Notes: generated by a model from the letters alone, not told the origin. Positions 46,558 through 55,771 are shown, counted from the stretch's first letter. The stretch is 64,000 nucleotides of DNA from Actinokineospora fastidiosa (GCF_014648415.1 NZ_BMRB01000002.1:1859814-1923813); one strand, 5' to 3'. Program-made: numbers and translations.

Positions 46558-48444
46558 TCAGGACTTCTTAACTCCCCGCTTAGCCCCAGCCCGAGCAGTC
46601 CGCTTCCCCTGCCCCCGCACCGACTTGGCCCCCCGCGAGCCCGCGTCGCCCGCAGCCTCCCCGACCCCAACCTCGCCGACCCCAACCTCGGCCTTCCCAA
46701 CCCCGACGCCACCGGCCCCGGCGTCTCCGATTCCGAGTCCACCAACCCCGGCCTCTCCAACCCCGCCCCCACCAACCACCCGCTCCTCCGCAGACGCGCC
46801 CGCGCCCTGCAGGTCGCCCTGCCGCCCAGAAGGCTTCTCCTCGGCGCCCTGCCCGGAGGACCGATCAGCCGCCCCACCCTGCGCACCCGCGCCACCCGCC
46901 GCCCCCTGAGCGGACACCCCACTTCGCCCGGACAAGCCCCCGCCCGAACCTCCTTGACCGGAACCGCCTCCCGCCGCTCCCGCGGCGGCCGAGCCCTCAC
47001 CCTGGCCTGACACCCCCTCACCGGAACCACCCGGCGCGGACACCGTCCCAGCAGAGCCGTTCTGCGCCGACAGTCCCGCGCCAGAACCACCCTGAGCGGC
47101 CCACCTACCCCCAACCCCCTGGCCCGACGCCTTCCCAGCGCCCCCATTCCGCCCCGCCGAAGCACTCTGAGCGGCCGACCCACGCCCAAGCCCCTGTCCC
47201 GACGCCTTCCCAGCGCCCCCATTCCGCCCCGCCGAAGCACCCTGAGCGGCCGACCCACGCCCAAGCCCCTGCTCCGACGCCTTACCGGCAACGCCATTCC
47301 GCCCCGCCGACCCATCCCCAGCGGCAGGCTCCTGCTCCGAGGCGGTGCCAACAGCACCCGACCTCGACAATCCTGCACCCGAGTCGCCTTTCGCGGCCCA
47401 CCTGCCCGCGCGGGTCTGCTCCGACGCCTTCCCAGCAGCACTGTCCCGTCCCGACAGCCGTCCCGCCGAGGCACCGTGGGCGGCCCACCCGGCCGCAGGT
47501 TCCTGCTCCGACGCCTCCCCGCCGCCATCCCGTCCCGAAGGCCGGGCGGCGGAGGCGCCTTGGGCGGTCCACCTGCCAGCCCGCACCTTCTCAGCAGCGC
47601 CGTTCCGCCCCGAAAACCGTGCCGTGGAAGCGGGCTCCGGCTCCTCCCGCACCGGCTCGGCGGCCTCGGCGCGGCGTTCGGCCCAGGTCTTGCGGGGTTC
47701 GTCGGTGGGCCTGCGCCAGGAGCGGGCGGTCCAGCGGGGGGCGGGGTCGTCGGTGCGGGGTTTGCCGGTGGTGCGCAGCGCGTCGCCGACGAGGAAGAGG
47801 GTGGTGCGCCACAGGTTGTGCTTCTTCACCTCGGCGACCAGGTCGGCGACGGTGGTGTGGATGATCGTCTCGTCCGGCCTGCTGACCTTGTCCGCCACCA
47901 CCGCCGGAGTGTCGTCGGGGACGCCCGCCGCGGAGAGGGCTTCCACCAGGTCGGCGGTGCGGGCGGCGGGCGCGCGGACGGCGAGGGTCCGGTCGACCGC
48001 AGCCAGGGCGCGGATGGAGGCGAAGTCGGTTTCCACCGTCGTGATCGACACCGAGTCGATCGCGCCCGCCTCGAGCAGGGCGGTTCCCGTCGCCGAGATC
48101 GGGGAGACTCCGGGGACGACCTCGACGTCGAGGCCCAGTCGGGCGCACAGGTCCAGTTGCTCGCGCAGCCGAGGCGACAGCGCCGGGTCCCCGCTCACCA
48201 GCCGGACGGCAGCACCGCGCCTGCTGGCCAGTCGGCGGTAGTGCTCGGCGATCTCGTCAGGGCCGAGACGGGCGCAATCGATCAGTTCCGCGTCGGGTCC
48301 GGTGTGCTCGCGCAGCCAGGTGGGATCGGTCACCCCCGAGGCGTACAGCACGAGGTCCGCGTCGGCGATCCGCTTGGCCCCGCGCAGGGTCAGCAGGTCG
48401 GCAGCGCCCGGTCCGGCTCCCACGAAACTCACCGTGCCACGCAT
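46558..48444 (-). CDS. cobM: Precorrin-4 C11-methyltransferase with a 360-residue repetitive tail
   Basis: Methylates C11 in cobalamin synthesis. The domain occupies residues 1-245: VSFVGAGPGAADLLTLRGAKR, LIDCARLGPDEIAEHYRRL, VRLVSGDPALSPRLREQ, VVPGVSPISATGTALLEA and TLFLVGDALRTTGKP. Normal enzymes are about 250 residues. Here the frame continues to 628: first an Arg/Trp-rich linker (RWTARSWRRPTDEP), then Gly/Ala/Ser-rich 25-residue repeats containing GRNGGAGKASGQG units, then GVGEAG/GVGKAE units and a basic end (KRTARAGAKRGVKKS). No stop interrupts, so the tail is probably translated. cobL follows. Confidence 0.88.
   Translation of the reverse strand: MRGTVSFVGAGPGAADLLTLRGAKRIADADLVLYASGVTDPTWLREHTGPDAELIDCARLGPDEIAEHYRRLASRRGAAVRLVSGDPALSPRLREQLDLCARLGLDVEVVPGVSPISATGTALLEAGAIDSVSITTVETDFASIRALAAVDRTLAVRAPAARTADLVEALSAAGVPDDTPAVVADKVSRPDETIIHTTVADLVAEVKKHNLWRTTLFLVGDALRTTGKPRTDDPAPRWTARSWRRPTDEPRKTWAERRAEAAEPVREEPEPASTARFSGRNGAAEKVRAGRWTAQGASAARPSGRDGGGEASEQEPAAGWAAHGASAGRLSGRDSAAGKASEQTRAGRWAAKGDSGAGLSRSGAVGTASEQEPAAGDGSAGRNGVAGKASEQGLGRGSAAQGASAGRNGGAGKASGQGLGRGSAAQSASAGRNGGAGKASGQGVGGRWAAQGGSGAGLSAQNGSAGTVSAPGGSGEGVSGQGEGSAAAGAAGGGSGQGGSGGGLSGRSGVSAQGAAGGAGAQGGAADRSSGQGAEEKPSGRQGDLQGAGASAEERVVGGGGVGEAGVGGLGIGDAGAGGVGVGKAEVGVGEVGVGEAAGDAGSRGAKSVRGQGKRTARAGAKRGVKKS
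47123..47272. repeat. 75-bp tandem repeat in the cobM tail
   Basis: Two near-perfect 75-bp units (47123-47197 and 47198-47272, starting CCCGACGCCTTCCCAGCG) and a diverged third unit from 47273. 75 is a multiple of 3, so each adds 25 residues in frame. Confidence 0.85.
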
Positions 48445-48519
48445 GCGCCGACCGTATCGTTCCGCGCGCGGCCGACCCGGACGCGGGTCCGGCCTCCCCG
48501 CGGTGCGAGACTCGCGGGC

Positions 48520-49662
48520 GTGAGCGACACCGTGTTCGACTGGCTCGACGCCCACGCCGAGGATCGGCGCAAGGCGGGTCTGGCCAGGCAGCTGCGCCCG
48601 CGCACGCCCGACAACGGCGTGCTCGACCTCGCGGGCAACGACTACCTCGGCCTCGCGCGCGACAAGCGCGTCACCGGCGCGGCGGCCGCGGCGGCGCTGC
48701 GCTGGGGCGCGGGATCGACCGGGTCGCGGCTGGTCACCGGCAGCACCGAGCTGCACGCGGAGCTGGAGTTCGAGCTGGCCCGCTTCTGCGGCACGCAGGC
48801 CGCGCTGGTGTTCTCCTCCGGCTTCGCCGCCAACCTCGGCGCGGTCACCGCGCTGTCCGGTCGCAACTGCTCGATCGTCACCGACTCTGCCATCCACGCG
48901 TCGCTGATCGACGGCTGCAGGCTCTCCCGCGCCGAGATCGCCGTCGTCGGCCACAAGGACCCGGCCGCAGCCGAGCGCGCCCTGGCCACCCGCCGCACCG
49001 AGCGCGCCGTCGTCGTGACCGACACCGTCTTCTCCGTCGACGGCGACCTCGCCCCGCTCCCGGACCTCATCACCGCCTGCCGCGCCCACAACGCCGCCCT
49101 GATCGCCGACGACGCCCACGGCCTCGGCGTCCTCGGCGACGGCGGCCGCGGCGCCGTGCACGCCGCGGGCCTGGCGGGCGCGCCGGACGTGGTCACCACG
49201 ATCACCCTGTCGAAGTCCCTGGGCGCGCAGGGCGGCGCGGTCCTCGGCCCGCGCCGCGTGATCCGTCACCTGGTGGACAACGCCCGCAGCTTCATCTTCG
49301 ACACCGGCCTCGCCCCCTCCAGCGCCGCCGCCGCGCTGACCGCGCTGTCGATCCTCAAGGAGGAACCAGACCGCGCAGAACGAGTGCGCACGGTCGCCGT
49401 CGACCTGGCCAACCGCCTCCGCGCCGCGGGCCTGCACGCCAGCGAACCGGAAGCCGCGGTCGTGTCGGTCCGCGCCCCCTCCCCGGAAGCCGCCCTGCGC
49501 TGGTCCGACGACTGCCGCGCCGCAGGCATCTGGGTCGGCTGCTTCCGCCCCCCGTCGGTCCCCGACCAGATCTCCCGCCTCCGCCTGACCGCCCGCGCCG
49601 ACCTCACCGAATCCGACATCACCCGCGCGGTCCAGGTGATCACCGACCACGCCCCCCGCTGA
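48520..49662 (+). CDS. bioF: 8-amino-7-oxononanoate synthase (biotin synthesis)
   Basis: 380 residues, PLP-dependent alpha-oxoamine synthase. It starts VSDTVFDWLDAHAEDRRKAGL; has LDLAGNDYLGLARDKRV, GAGSTGSRLVTG, DTVFSVDGDLAPL, DDAHGLGVLGDGGRG (Asp and His) and TLSKSLGAQGG with the Schiff-base Lys. No other biotin genes are in the window, so the enzyme could also serve another acyl-CoA plus amino acid condensation. GTG at 48520 lies seven bases after a GAGACT box; possibly leaderless. It is divergent from cobM across 75 bases. Confidence 0.9.
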   Translation: MSDTVFDWLDAHAEDRRKAGLARQLRPRTPDNGVLDLAGNDYLGLARDKRVTGAAAAAALRWGAGSTGSRLVTGSTELHAELEFELARFCGTQAALVFSSGFAANLGAVTALSGRNCSIVTDSAIHASLIDGCRLSRAEIAVVGHKDPAAAERALATRRTERAVVVTDTVFSVDGDLAPLPDLITACRAHNAALIADDAHGLGVLGDGGRGAVHAAGLAGAPDVVTTITLSKSLGAQGGAVLGPRRVIRHLVDNARSFIFDTGLAPSSAAAALTALSILKEEPDRAERVRTVAVDLANRLRAAGLHASEPEAAVVSVRAPSPEAALRWSDDCRAAGIWVGCFRPPSVPDQISRLRLTARADLTESDITRAVQVITDHAPR

Positions 49663-49795
49663 CACCACGCCCACCCAGCCGGCCATTGATGGCAGATACC
49701 GCCCGAATCCGCGCCCACGAGGTTGTCCACACCCGACCAATCGCAGCGGCACCCCCTCTCCCCCACCGGATAACCTGGCGGCGGGGGGCCGGACG

Positions 49796-50221
49796 TCACC
49801 TGCGGCGGCGCATGGCGATGTGCGGGATGCCGTCCTCCAGATAGGACTCGCCCTCGGGGGTGTAGCCGAAGCGGGCGTAGAGGCCCTGGGCCTGGACTTG
49901 GGCGCCCAGGACGCTTTCGCGGTCGCCGATCCGGTCGACGGCGGCGGCCATCAGTTTCGCGCCGACGCCGGTGCCGCGGGCGGACGCGGCCGTGCAGACC
50001 CTGCCGACCCGGACGACGTCGCCCTCGTCGAGGAGGCGCAGGCAGCCCAGGACGTCCGACTCGGGGCGCCACCACAGGTGGACGGTGCTCTCCAGCAGGT
50101 CGCGGCCGTCCAGTTCGGGGTAGGGGCACTCCTGCTCCACGACGAACACGTCGACCCGGAGGCGGAGCAGGTCGTAGAGGTCAACGGTCGTTAGCGACGT
50201 TCCGGACGCGGCGTACAGCAC
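49796..50221 (-). CDS. GNAT acetyltransferase, ElaA-like
   Basis: 141 residues. LLRLRVDVFVVEQECPYPELDG is the typical ElaA start; RVCTAASARGTGVGAKLM is the acetyl-CoA loop (RxxGxG/A form), and the QAQGLYARFGYTPEGESYLEDGIPHIAM end is standard. Substrate unknown; probably N-acetylates a small molecule. GTG at 50221 used; it starts 12 bases after the trypsin-like gene on the same strand. Confidence 0.85.
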   Translation of the reverse strand: MLYAASGTSLTTVDLYDLLRLRVDVFVVEQECPYPELDGRDLLESTVHLWWRPESDVLGCLRLLDEGDVVRVGRVCTAASARGTGVGAKLMAAAVDRIGDRESVLGAQVQAQGLYARFGYTPEGESYLEDGIPHIAMRRRR

Positions 50222-50233
50222 GCCCCCGGTCTA

Positions 50234-51031
50234 TCACGGCGCGGGCGTTGTCGGCGGCGCGGGTTCGAGGGCGGCGGCGATGTCGGCGGCGTAGGTGGAC
50301 ACGCGGGTGTAGACGCCGGGGTTGCCCGGCTCCGCGCAGCCCTCGCCCCACGACGAGATGCCGACCAGGGTGTCGTCGACGACCAGCGGGCCGCCGGAGT
50401 CGCCCTGGCAGGTGTCGACGCCGCCCTCGGGCAGGCCCGCGCACACCATCGGCTCGGGGGCGAAGTCGGCGTAGGCGGCGGCGCAGTCGTCGTCGGCGTA
50501 GAGCGGGACCTCGGCCTTGAGCAGGAACTGCGAGGACTCGCCGCCCGCCGACGTCCGGCCCCAGCCGAGGATCGTCGCCATCTCGCCCGCGGCGTACAGC
50601 GGGTCGGAGTCGGCGCCCGCGATGGGCAGCAGGCGGTAGGGCAGCGGGTCGGCGAGGGTCAGGACGGCGACGTCGTAGCCCTCGGTCACGCTCCGGTACT
50701 CGGGGTGGACCCAGGCCTCCGTCACCGGGCGCACCTCGCCCGCGGTGGCCTCCTTGTCCTCCCGGCCGCCGACGACCTTGATGTCGGTGACGGCGAAGGG
50801 CGTGACGCAGTGCGCGGCGGTGACGACCTTGTCCGGCGCCACCAGGGTGCCGCCGCAGTACTGGCGACCGTCCGGGTCGGCGAGGAACACGACGTAGGGG
50901 TGCTTCGCGATGGAGGCGCGGGACCCGCCGACGATGTCCTCGCCGGCGTCGGCGACGAACTGCGCGAACATCGCGGCCAGCACGGCCAACGCGGCGGCGA
51001 CGCCCAGGATGCGGCGGCTCTTTCCGCCCAT
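50234..51031 (-). CDS. Secreted trypsin-like serine protease (S1)
   Basis: 265 residues. Signal anchor to about 27, short propeptide, then mature start IVGG at 33-36. Triad: His74 (TAAHC), Asp120 (YDVAVL), Ser212 (GDSGGP). Asp206 in VDTCQGDSGG, at the base of the S1 pocket, indicates trypsin-like cleavage after Arg or Lys. Six Cys fit three disulfides. The C terminus ends with a Pro/Ala/Thr tail, ATG at 51031 with AGGAGAGC upstream. Confidence 0.92.
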   Translation of the reverse strand: MGGKSRRILGVAAALAVLAAMFAQFVADAGEDIVGGSRASIAKHPYVVFLADPDGRQYCGGTLVAPDKVVTAAHCVTPFAVTDIKVVGGREDKEATAGEVRPVTEAWVHPEYRSVTEGYDVAVLTLADPLPYRLLPIAGADSDPLYAAGEMATILGWGRTSAGGESSQFLLKAEVPLYADDDCAAAYADFAPEPMVCAGLPEGGVDTCQGDSGGPLVVDDTLVGISSWGEGCAEPGNPGVYTRVSTYAADIAAALEPAPPTTPAP

Positions 51032-51164
51032 GGCTGCTCTCCTGTCGGGGGATCGACAACGGTCCGTGCTTCTCGGGACACGCTATGTCAACCCGTCGGT
51101 CCGCTGGTAGCGACGCCATGTCGCTCGAACGGGTGGACCTTGGGCGGTGCGGCATGCTGGACCT

Positions 51165-52058
51165 GTGCGCTCCCACCGCCTAGCCGCGCTCGCTGTCGCG
51201 CTCATCGCGCTGGCAGGCTGCACGACGCCCGCCGAGCAGCGCGCCCAGCGCAGTTCGGCGTCTCCCACTTCCCCTTCGGCGGCTTCCACTTCGCGGCCCG
51301 CACCGGTCTCGACGTCCTCGTCAGCCGCGTCGACCTCGTCGCCGGTCCCCACGACGACCCGCCCGGTGTGGGTGGTCGGCGCCAAGCCCCTCCCCCTGCG
51401 CCCGGACGGCTTCGGCCAGATCCTGCCCACCCCGCCCGTCCTGGCCAACCGCGCCTTGCCCACCACCGACATCCTGCCCCCGCCCCGGGACGACAAGTAC
51501 GCCTCGACGATCGCCGCCGTGCCGCCGGATGTGCTGGCCCGCAGCACCTGGCAGCCGGAGTGCCCGGTGGCGGCGGCGGACCTGCGCTACCTGACGATGA
51601 CGTTCTGGGGCTTCGACGGCCGCCACCACACCGGCGAGATGATCGTCCACAAGCGCGTCGCCGAGGGCGTGACCCAGGCCTTCGCCCGCCTCCACGCCAT
51701 CCGCTTCCCACTCGAGGAGATGCGCGTCACCACCCGCCCCGAACTAGACCTTTACCCGACGGGCGACGGCAACAACACCACGGCGTTCGTCTGCAGGCCC
51801 GCGGTCAACCTCAAAACCTGGTCGGCACACGCGTCCGGGCTGGCCATCGACGTCAATCCGTTCTGCAACCCCTACATCCGGGGCGACCTGGTCCTGCCGG
51901 AGCTGGCGTCGTCCTATGTGGATCGGGGATGGCGGCGGCCGGGCATGCTGTACGCCGGTGATGAGGCCGTGCGCGCCTTCACCGCAATCGGCTGGTCGTG
52001 GGGCGGAAACTGGACATCACCGGTAGACATCCAACACTTCACCGCCACCGGCCGCTGA
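51165..52058 (+). CDS. VanY/M15-like D-Ala-D-Ala carboxypeptidase lipoprotein
   Basis: 297 residues. Lipobox LIALAGC near residue 19, then about 45 residues rich in Ser/Thr/Pro. The second half is an M15 (VanY-like) domain with the zinc motif SAHASGLAIDV (HxxxxxxD) and a C-terminal DIQHF supplying the last ligand; these trim D-Ala from peptidoglycan precursors or cross-links. Two to four Cys could form disulfides. GTG at 51165 lies six bases after a CATGCT box and may be leaderless. It acts outside the membrane, in cell-wall maintenance. Confidence 0.85.
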   Translation: MRSHRLAALAVALIALAGCTTPAEQRAQRSSASPTSPSAASTSRPAPVSTSSSAASTSSPVPTTTRPVWVVGAKPLPLRPDGFGQILPTPPVLANRALPTTDILPPPRDDKYASTIAAVPPDVLARSTWQPECPVAAADLRYLTMTFWGFDGRHHTGEMIVHKRVAEGVTQAFARLHAIRFPLEEMRVTTRPELDLYPTGDGNNTTAFVCRPAVNLKTWSAHASGLAIDVNPFCNPYIRGDLVLPELASSYVDRGWRRPGMLYAGDEAVRAFTAIGWSWGGNWTSPVDIQHFTATGR

Positions 52059-52959
52059 ACGTTCCGGAGCGCGGCTGCCGGTAGCGGCGGGCAGTCCGGC
52101 GGTTAACGGGCTGGGCGGACGTCCTCGTCGGAGACTCCGGCAGCTAACGCAAGTCGCTGGGGGATGAGGTTGACGGTCGGCGGTCGGACCCTGGGGTTGG
52201 GAGGATGGGGGTCTGGGCCGAGCGCTGGGGGTGGGTTGGCGGCTGACCGCTGGAGTGGATTGGCGGCCGAACGTTCGGGTCGAGAAGTCAGCGGACTGAG
52301 CACCAGAGTGGATCGACGGCCGGGCCACTGGCGCTGGTGGTGGCGCCAGCGGCCGAGCACCGGAGTTGCGGACGGGTCGGCGGACGAAGCACGAGTCGAG
52401 AAGTCAGCGGACTGAGCACCAGAGTGGGTCGGCGGCCGGGCACTGGCGCTACGGGGTGGGTCAGCAGTCGGACGCTGGGGTGGGTCAGCGGTGGGGCGCT
52501 GGAGTGGATCAGCGGTGGGGCGCTGGAGTGGATCAGCGGTCGGGCGGTGGAGTGGATCAGCGGTCGGGCGGTGGAGTTGGAGGGCTGGGTCAGCGGTCGG
52601 GGGCTGGGCTTGGGCGGCGGCCGAGCGCGGGCGTTGGGGTCGGGGTCGGCGGTCGGGCGTTGGGGTGGGGTTGGCGGTAAGGGTGGGTGGGGCGGTGGGG
52701 TGGAGTGAGCAGCGGGGCAAGGGCAAGGGTGCGGGAGGGTCGCGGCTGGCCGTTGGCGTTGGTGGGGTGGCACCGACGCCTGCGGCCCTGCCGCGACCCT
52801 GTAGGACGAGGGGCGCCTTGGGCGGGTGTGGCCGCTACCGCGGTGGCTCCGTCGTGGGTCGTTGAGGGTGGTTGTGGACAGGGCTCGGCCCGATGGGTGG
52901 GACATCGGGCCTGCGGTCTGCCGCATCCGTGCGGGGAGCTTGCTCCCCGAGCGGGTGGG
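52059..52959. repeat. 900-base non-coding region with minisatellites and G-rich runs
   Basis: No convincing gene. Contents: a 50-base duplication (from 52281 and from 52397, each beginning CGAGAAGTCAGCGGACTGAG); a 24-bp tandem repeat with five copies at 52456-52575 (unit GTGGATCAGCGGTGGGGCGC and four more bases); similar GTCGGCGGNCGAGCGC-type units throughout; and a G-rich stretch on the + strand from about 52650 to 52740 with many GGG and GGGG runs. Frames on the minus strand give ADPLQRPT-type peptides from the 24-bp units, but with no domain, so are not called. Confidence 0.8.
52932..52949 (-). terminator. Short terminator hairpin after the M48 gene
   Basis: CGGGGAGC (52932-52939) and GCTCCCCG (52942-52949) pair perfectly, 10 bases past the stop of the M48 protease gene. 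Confidence 0.55.
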
Positions 52960-54006
52960 TCAGGTGCCGTTGGAGTCCCGGGAGGTGCCGAACCTGCTGA
53001 AGACCTTGCCTGCGGCGTCGGTTACGGCGCCGCCTACGTCGCTGAGGATCTTCATGAGGGGGTCGGTGGAGTTGGCCATGGAGTCCTTGTAGGACTTGGC
53101 CGCCGAGCGGAGGTCGTCGGTGAAGTTGGCGGAGCCGCTGTCGTCGTCGCGGCGTTGGTAGGTGCCGGTGAGGATCTCGCGGTATTCCTCGCTCGCGGCC
53201 CAGCGCTGGAGTTGGGCGGCGCGGACGACGGCGAAGGGGTGGCCCATGGTCTCGACGTTGCGCAGCTTGTGGATGCTGTCGCGGACGTCGTCCACGTTCT
53301 CGTACTCGCTGGCCTGTTGCAGGAACGACGGGATGTCGATCTGCGACAGGTCGGTGCCGCCCGCCAGGTACACGTGGGTGCGCAGGGCCGCGGCCGGGTC
53401 CTGGCCGCAGAGCAGGCCCGCCCGGTCGCAGGTGAGCTCCGCCTTGCGGAACCACTCGCGCAGGGCGGCGATGACCGCGCGCAGGCCCAGCGCGCCCATG
53501 GGCACGAACGCCACCGTCTGCTGCAGGTTGAGCAGGCGGATCAGCAGCGTGCGCAGCACCGCATGGCCGGACAGCACGTGACCCATCTCGTGCCCGATGA
53601 CGAACCGCAGGCTCTCGGTGTCCAGGGCCTCCACCAGGCCCGTGGTCAGCACGATGAACGGCTCGTCGATGCCGATCGTCATCGCGTTGGCCACCGGGTC
53701 GCGGGCGACGAAGACGTTGGGCACCCGCTCGATGTCCAGCGTCTCGGCGCACTCGACGCGCATCTGGTTGATCCTCGGGTACTGCTTCTCGCCCACCCGG
53801 ATCGCCGAGGCCAGCGCCATCAGCCGCTCGCCGCGCTCGGGGAACAGGCCCGCCACGCCCTTGAGCACGTCGCCCACGCCCGGCACTGCCCGCAGCGTGG
53901 CCATGGCGCCGCGGTCGGCCGGGTGCTCGTAGGCCCTCGGGCTGATCCGCGGGAAGCGGACCCTGGTGGAGCGCGACACCTCGTCGGCGCCCTGGTTCTC
54001 GGTCAT
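52960..54006 (-). CDS. M48 family zinc metalloprotease, soluble
   Basis: 348 residues without a clear membrane helix. The zinc site is VIGHEMGHVLSGH at about 137-149 (HExxH), and AELTCDRAGL near 220 holds the third ligand Glu plus the conserved Asp-Arg, as in HtpX/Ste24 relatives. Upstream ERVPNVFVARDPVANAMTIG is the usual edge strand. Typical M48 of mycobacteria-like bacteria; a housekeeping protease, target unknown. ATG at 54006 with GAGGA upstream. Confidence 0.88.
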   Translation of the reverse strand: MTENQGADEVSRSTRVRFPRISPRAYEHPADRGAMATLRAVPGVGDVLKGVAGLFPERGERLMALASAIRVGEKQYPRINQMRVECAETLDIERVPNVFVARDPVANAMTIGIDEPFIVLTTGLVEALDTESLRFVIGHEMGHVLSGHAVLRTLLIRLLNLQQTVAFVPMGALGLRAVIAALREWFRKAELTCDRAGLLCGQDPAAALRTHVYLAGGTDLSQIDIPSFLQQASEYENVDDVRDSIHKLRNVETMGHPFAVVRAAQLQRWAASEEYREILTGTYQRRDDDSGSANFTDDLRSAAKSYKDSMANSTDPLMKILSDVGGAVTDAAGKVFSRFGTSRDSNGT

Positions 54007-54097
54007 CGTTCCTCCTCGTCCTGAATCCCACAGTAGGCGGATTCGCCGGGACGGGTGGTCGTTTATCCACAACCCGGCCGGACGCCCTGGACGCTCG

Positions 54098-54103
54098 TAG
54101 ATT
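54098..54103 (+). promoter_or_regulatory. -10 box of the VanZ-RDD gene, leaderless arrangement
   Basis: TAGATT, seven bases, then the GTG at 54111. There is no ribosome site, which supports a leaderless transcript. Confidence 0.55.
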
Positions 54104-54110
54104 GCGTTCC

Positions 54111-55238
54111 GTGAGCGATCCGGGCGTATCCGCACTGTTGGCGTTCATCGGCGGGACCGCGCTGGCCGCGCTGCTGGTCGTGCCCTACATCGCCTGGAGC
54201 TACCGCAAGCGCGGGCGATTCGGGCCCGGCCACGCGGTCCTTGCCTTCGGCATGCTGGTCTACGCGCTCGCCCTCTGGACCTACACGCTGCTGCCCGTGC
54301 CGGACACGACGCCCGAGTGGTGCGCCCGGAACGCGGTCCGGGTTCCGCAGCTGGACCCGCTGCGCTTCATCGCCGACTTCCAGGAGGAGCGCATCGGCAG
54401 CGGGCTGGGCGCGACCCTGCGAAACCCCGCTCTCCAGCAGGTGGTGTTCAACGTGGCGCTGTTCGTGCCGATGGGCATGTTCGGCAGGCACATGCTGCAC
54501 CGCGGCCTGCCCACCGTCATCGCGATGGGCGCGCTGACCTCGCTGTTCATCGAGTTCACGCAGCTCACCGCCGTCTGGGGCCTGTTCGCCTGCCCATACC
54601 GGCTGTTCGATGTGGACGATCTGATCGCCAACACCGCGGGCGCGGCCATCGGCTACGCGCTGGCCCCGCTGCTGCGCGTCGTCCCCGGCCAGCGCGTCGA
54701 GGCTCCGCCGGGCGAGCCGCGCCCGGTCACCACCGGACGCCGCCTGCTCGGGATGGCCGTCGACGTCGTGTCGGTGACGTTGCTGGGCGGCCTGCTGTCG
54801 GTCGCTGCCAACGCGCTGTGGATCTACGGCTTCGGCGCCGTCACCGCACCACAGCACCTGCACTGGCTCCTCAACTACGCCCTGCCCGTCGGCCTGCTGC
54901 TCCTCGTCGTCCCGCTCGCGGGCAACGGCGCCACGTTCGGCCAGCGCGTCGTCCTGATCAACCCGGTCGGACCCGACGGCGGCAAGCCCGGGATCGGCCG
55001 GATGCTGGTCCGGTTCGCGGTCGGCTCCGGCGGCTACTTCACCCTCGACGCGCTCGGCCTCGGCCTCCCGGCCGTCGCACTGCTGCTGGTCAGCGCGGTC
55101 GCGGCAGGCTGGACGCGCGGGCACCGCGGCCTCTCCGGCGCGGCCGCGGGCCTGCGGCTGGTCGACACGCGGGCCGCGAACGCCCGGACTAGCCTGGTCG
55201 CCGAAGATCGCAGGCCAGCCCCGGAGGAATCCCCATGA
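54111..55238 (+). CDS. VanZ-RDD fusion membrane protein
   Basis: 375 residues, about seven helices. The first 190 residues are a VanZ-like domain (WTYTLLPVPDTTPEWCAR, VVFNVALFVPMGMFG, FIEFTQLTAVWGLFACPYRLFDVDDLIANTAGAAIGYALA, where D-x-x-D-L-x-x-N-x-x-G is typical). The remainder is an RDD domain (GRRLLGMAVDVVSV, GATFGQRVVLINPV). VanZ proteins raise resistance to teicoplanin or lipoglycopeptides; RDD domains are of unknown role. The stop overlaps the PEBP gene. Confidence 0.85.
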   Translation: MSDPGVSALLAFIGGTALAALLVVPYIAWSYRKRGRFGPGHAVLAFGMLVYALALWTYTLLPVPDTTPEWCARNAVRVPQLDPLRFIADFQEERIGSGLGATLRNPALQQVVFNVALFVPMGMFGRHMLHRGLPTVIAMGALTSLFIEFTQLTAVWGLFACPYRLFDVDDLIANTAGAAIGYALAPLLRVVPGQRVEAPPGEPRPVTTGRRLLGMAVDVVSVTLLGGLLSVAANALWIYGFGAVTAPQHLHWLLNYALPVGLLLLVVPLAGNGATFGQRVVLINPVGPDGGKPGIGRMLVRFAVGSGGYFTLDALGLGLPAVALLLVSAVAAGWTRGHRGLSGAAAGLRLVDTRAANARTSLVAEDRRPAPEESP

Positions 55239-55771
55239 GCCTCGACCGCCCGGTCGCGCCCGACCCGTACGCGCTGCTGCCGAAGGTCGGCACGTTCACC
55301 GTGACCTCGACCGACGTCCGCGACGGCGAGCTGACGGACCTGAAGCACGTGCACACCTCCGCGGGCGGGGAGAACGTGTCCCCGCAGCTGTCGTGGAGCG
55401 GCGCGCCGGAGGGCACTCGCAGCTATGTCGTCACCTGCTTCGACCCGGACGCGCCGATCCCGGGCGGGTTCTGGCACTGGATCGCGGTGAACCTGCCCGC
55501 CGACTGCACGGAGCTGCCCTCGGGCGCGGGCAAGGACGACGCCTCGCTGCCCGGCGACGCCTTCCACGTCCGCAACGACATGTCCTCCCGCGACTACGTC
55601 GGCGCCGCGCCGCCGCAAAACGACCAGGACCACCGCTACTACTTCGTCGTGCATGCCGTGGACGTGGACAAGCTCGACGTCGATGAGAACGCCAGCGCCG
55701 CCGTGGTGAGCTTCAACCTGGCGTTCCACACCCTGGCCCGGGCGATCATCACGCCGGTCTTCCGGCACTGA
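55235..55771 (+). CDS. YbhB/YbcL-type PEBP family protein
   Basis: 178 residues, phosphatidylethanolamine-binding protein family. VSPQLSWSGAPEGTRSYVVTCFDPDAP, GGFWHWIAVNLP and GAAPPQNDQDHRYYFVVHAV are the classic ligand-pocket motifs (DPD and HxY). Bacterial members bind anionic head groups or inhibit kinases; the role is unclear. ATG overlaps the VanZ-RDD stop (ATGA) with GGAGG upstream. Confidence 0.92.
   Translation: MSLDRPVAPDPYALLPKVGTFTVTSTDVRDGELTDLKHVHTSAGGENVSPQLSWSGAPEGTRSYVVTCFDPDAPIPGGFWHWIAVNLPADCTELPSGAGKDDASLPGDAFHVRNDMSSRDYVGAAPPQNDQDHRYYFVVHAVDVDKLDVDENASAAVVSFNLAFHTLARAIITPVFRH

Noticed and set aside
46558..49752. 1064-codon frame joining cobM with upstream antisense of bioF
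   Set aside because: CobM homology starts at ATG 48444; upstream part is complement of bioF.
52456..52575. Regular 24-bp repeats as a CRISPR array
   Set aside because: Units are directly adjacent with no unique spacers and no cas genes.
52103..52726. 207-codon minus-strand frame with ADPLQRPT repeats
   Set aside because: Produced by the 24-bp minisatellite; no start signal, domain or conserved neighbour. Kept as repeat region only.
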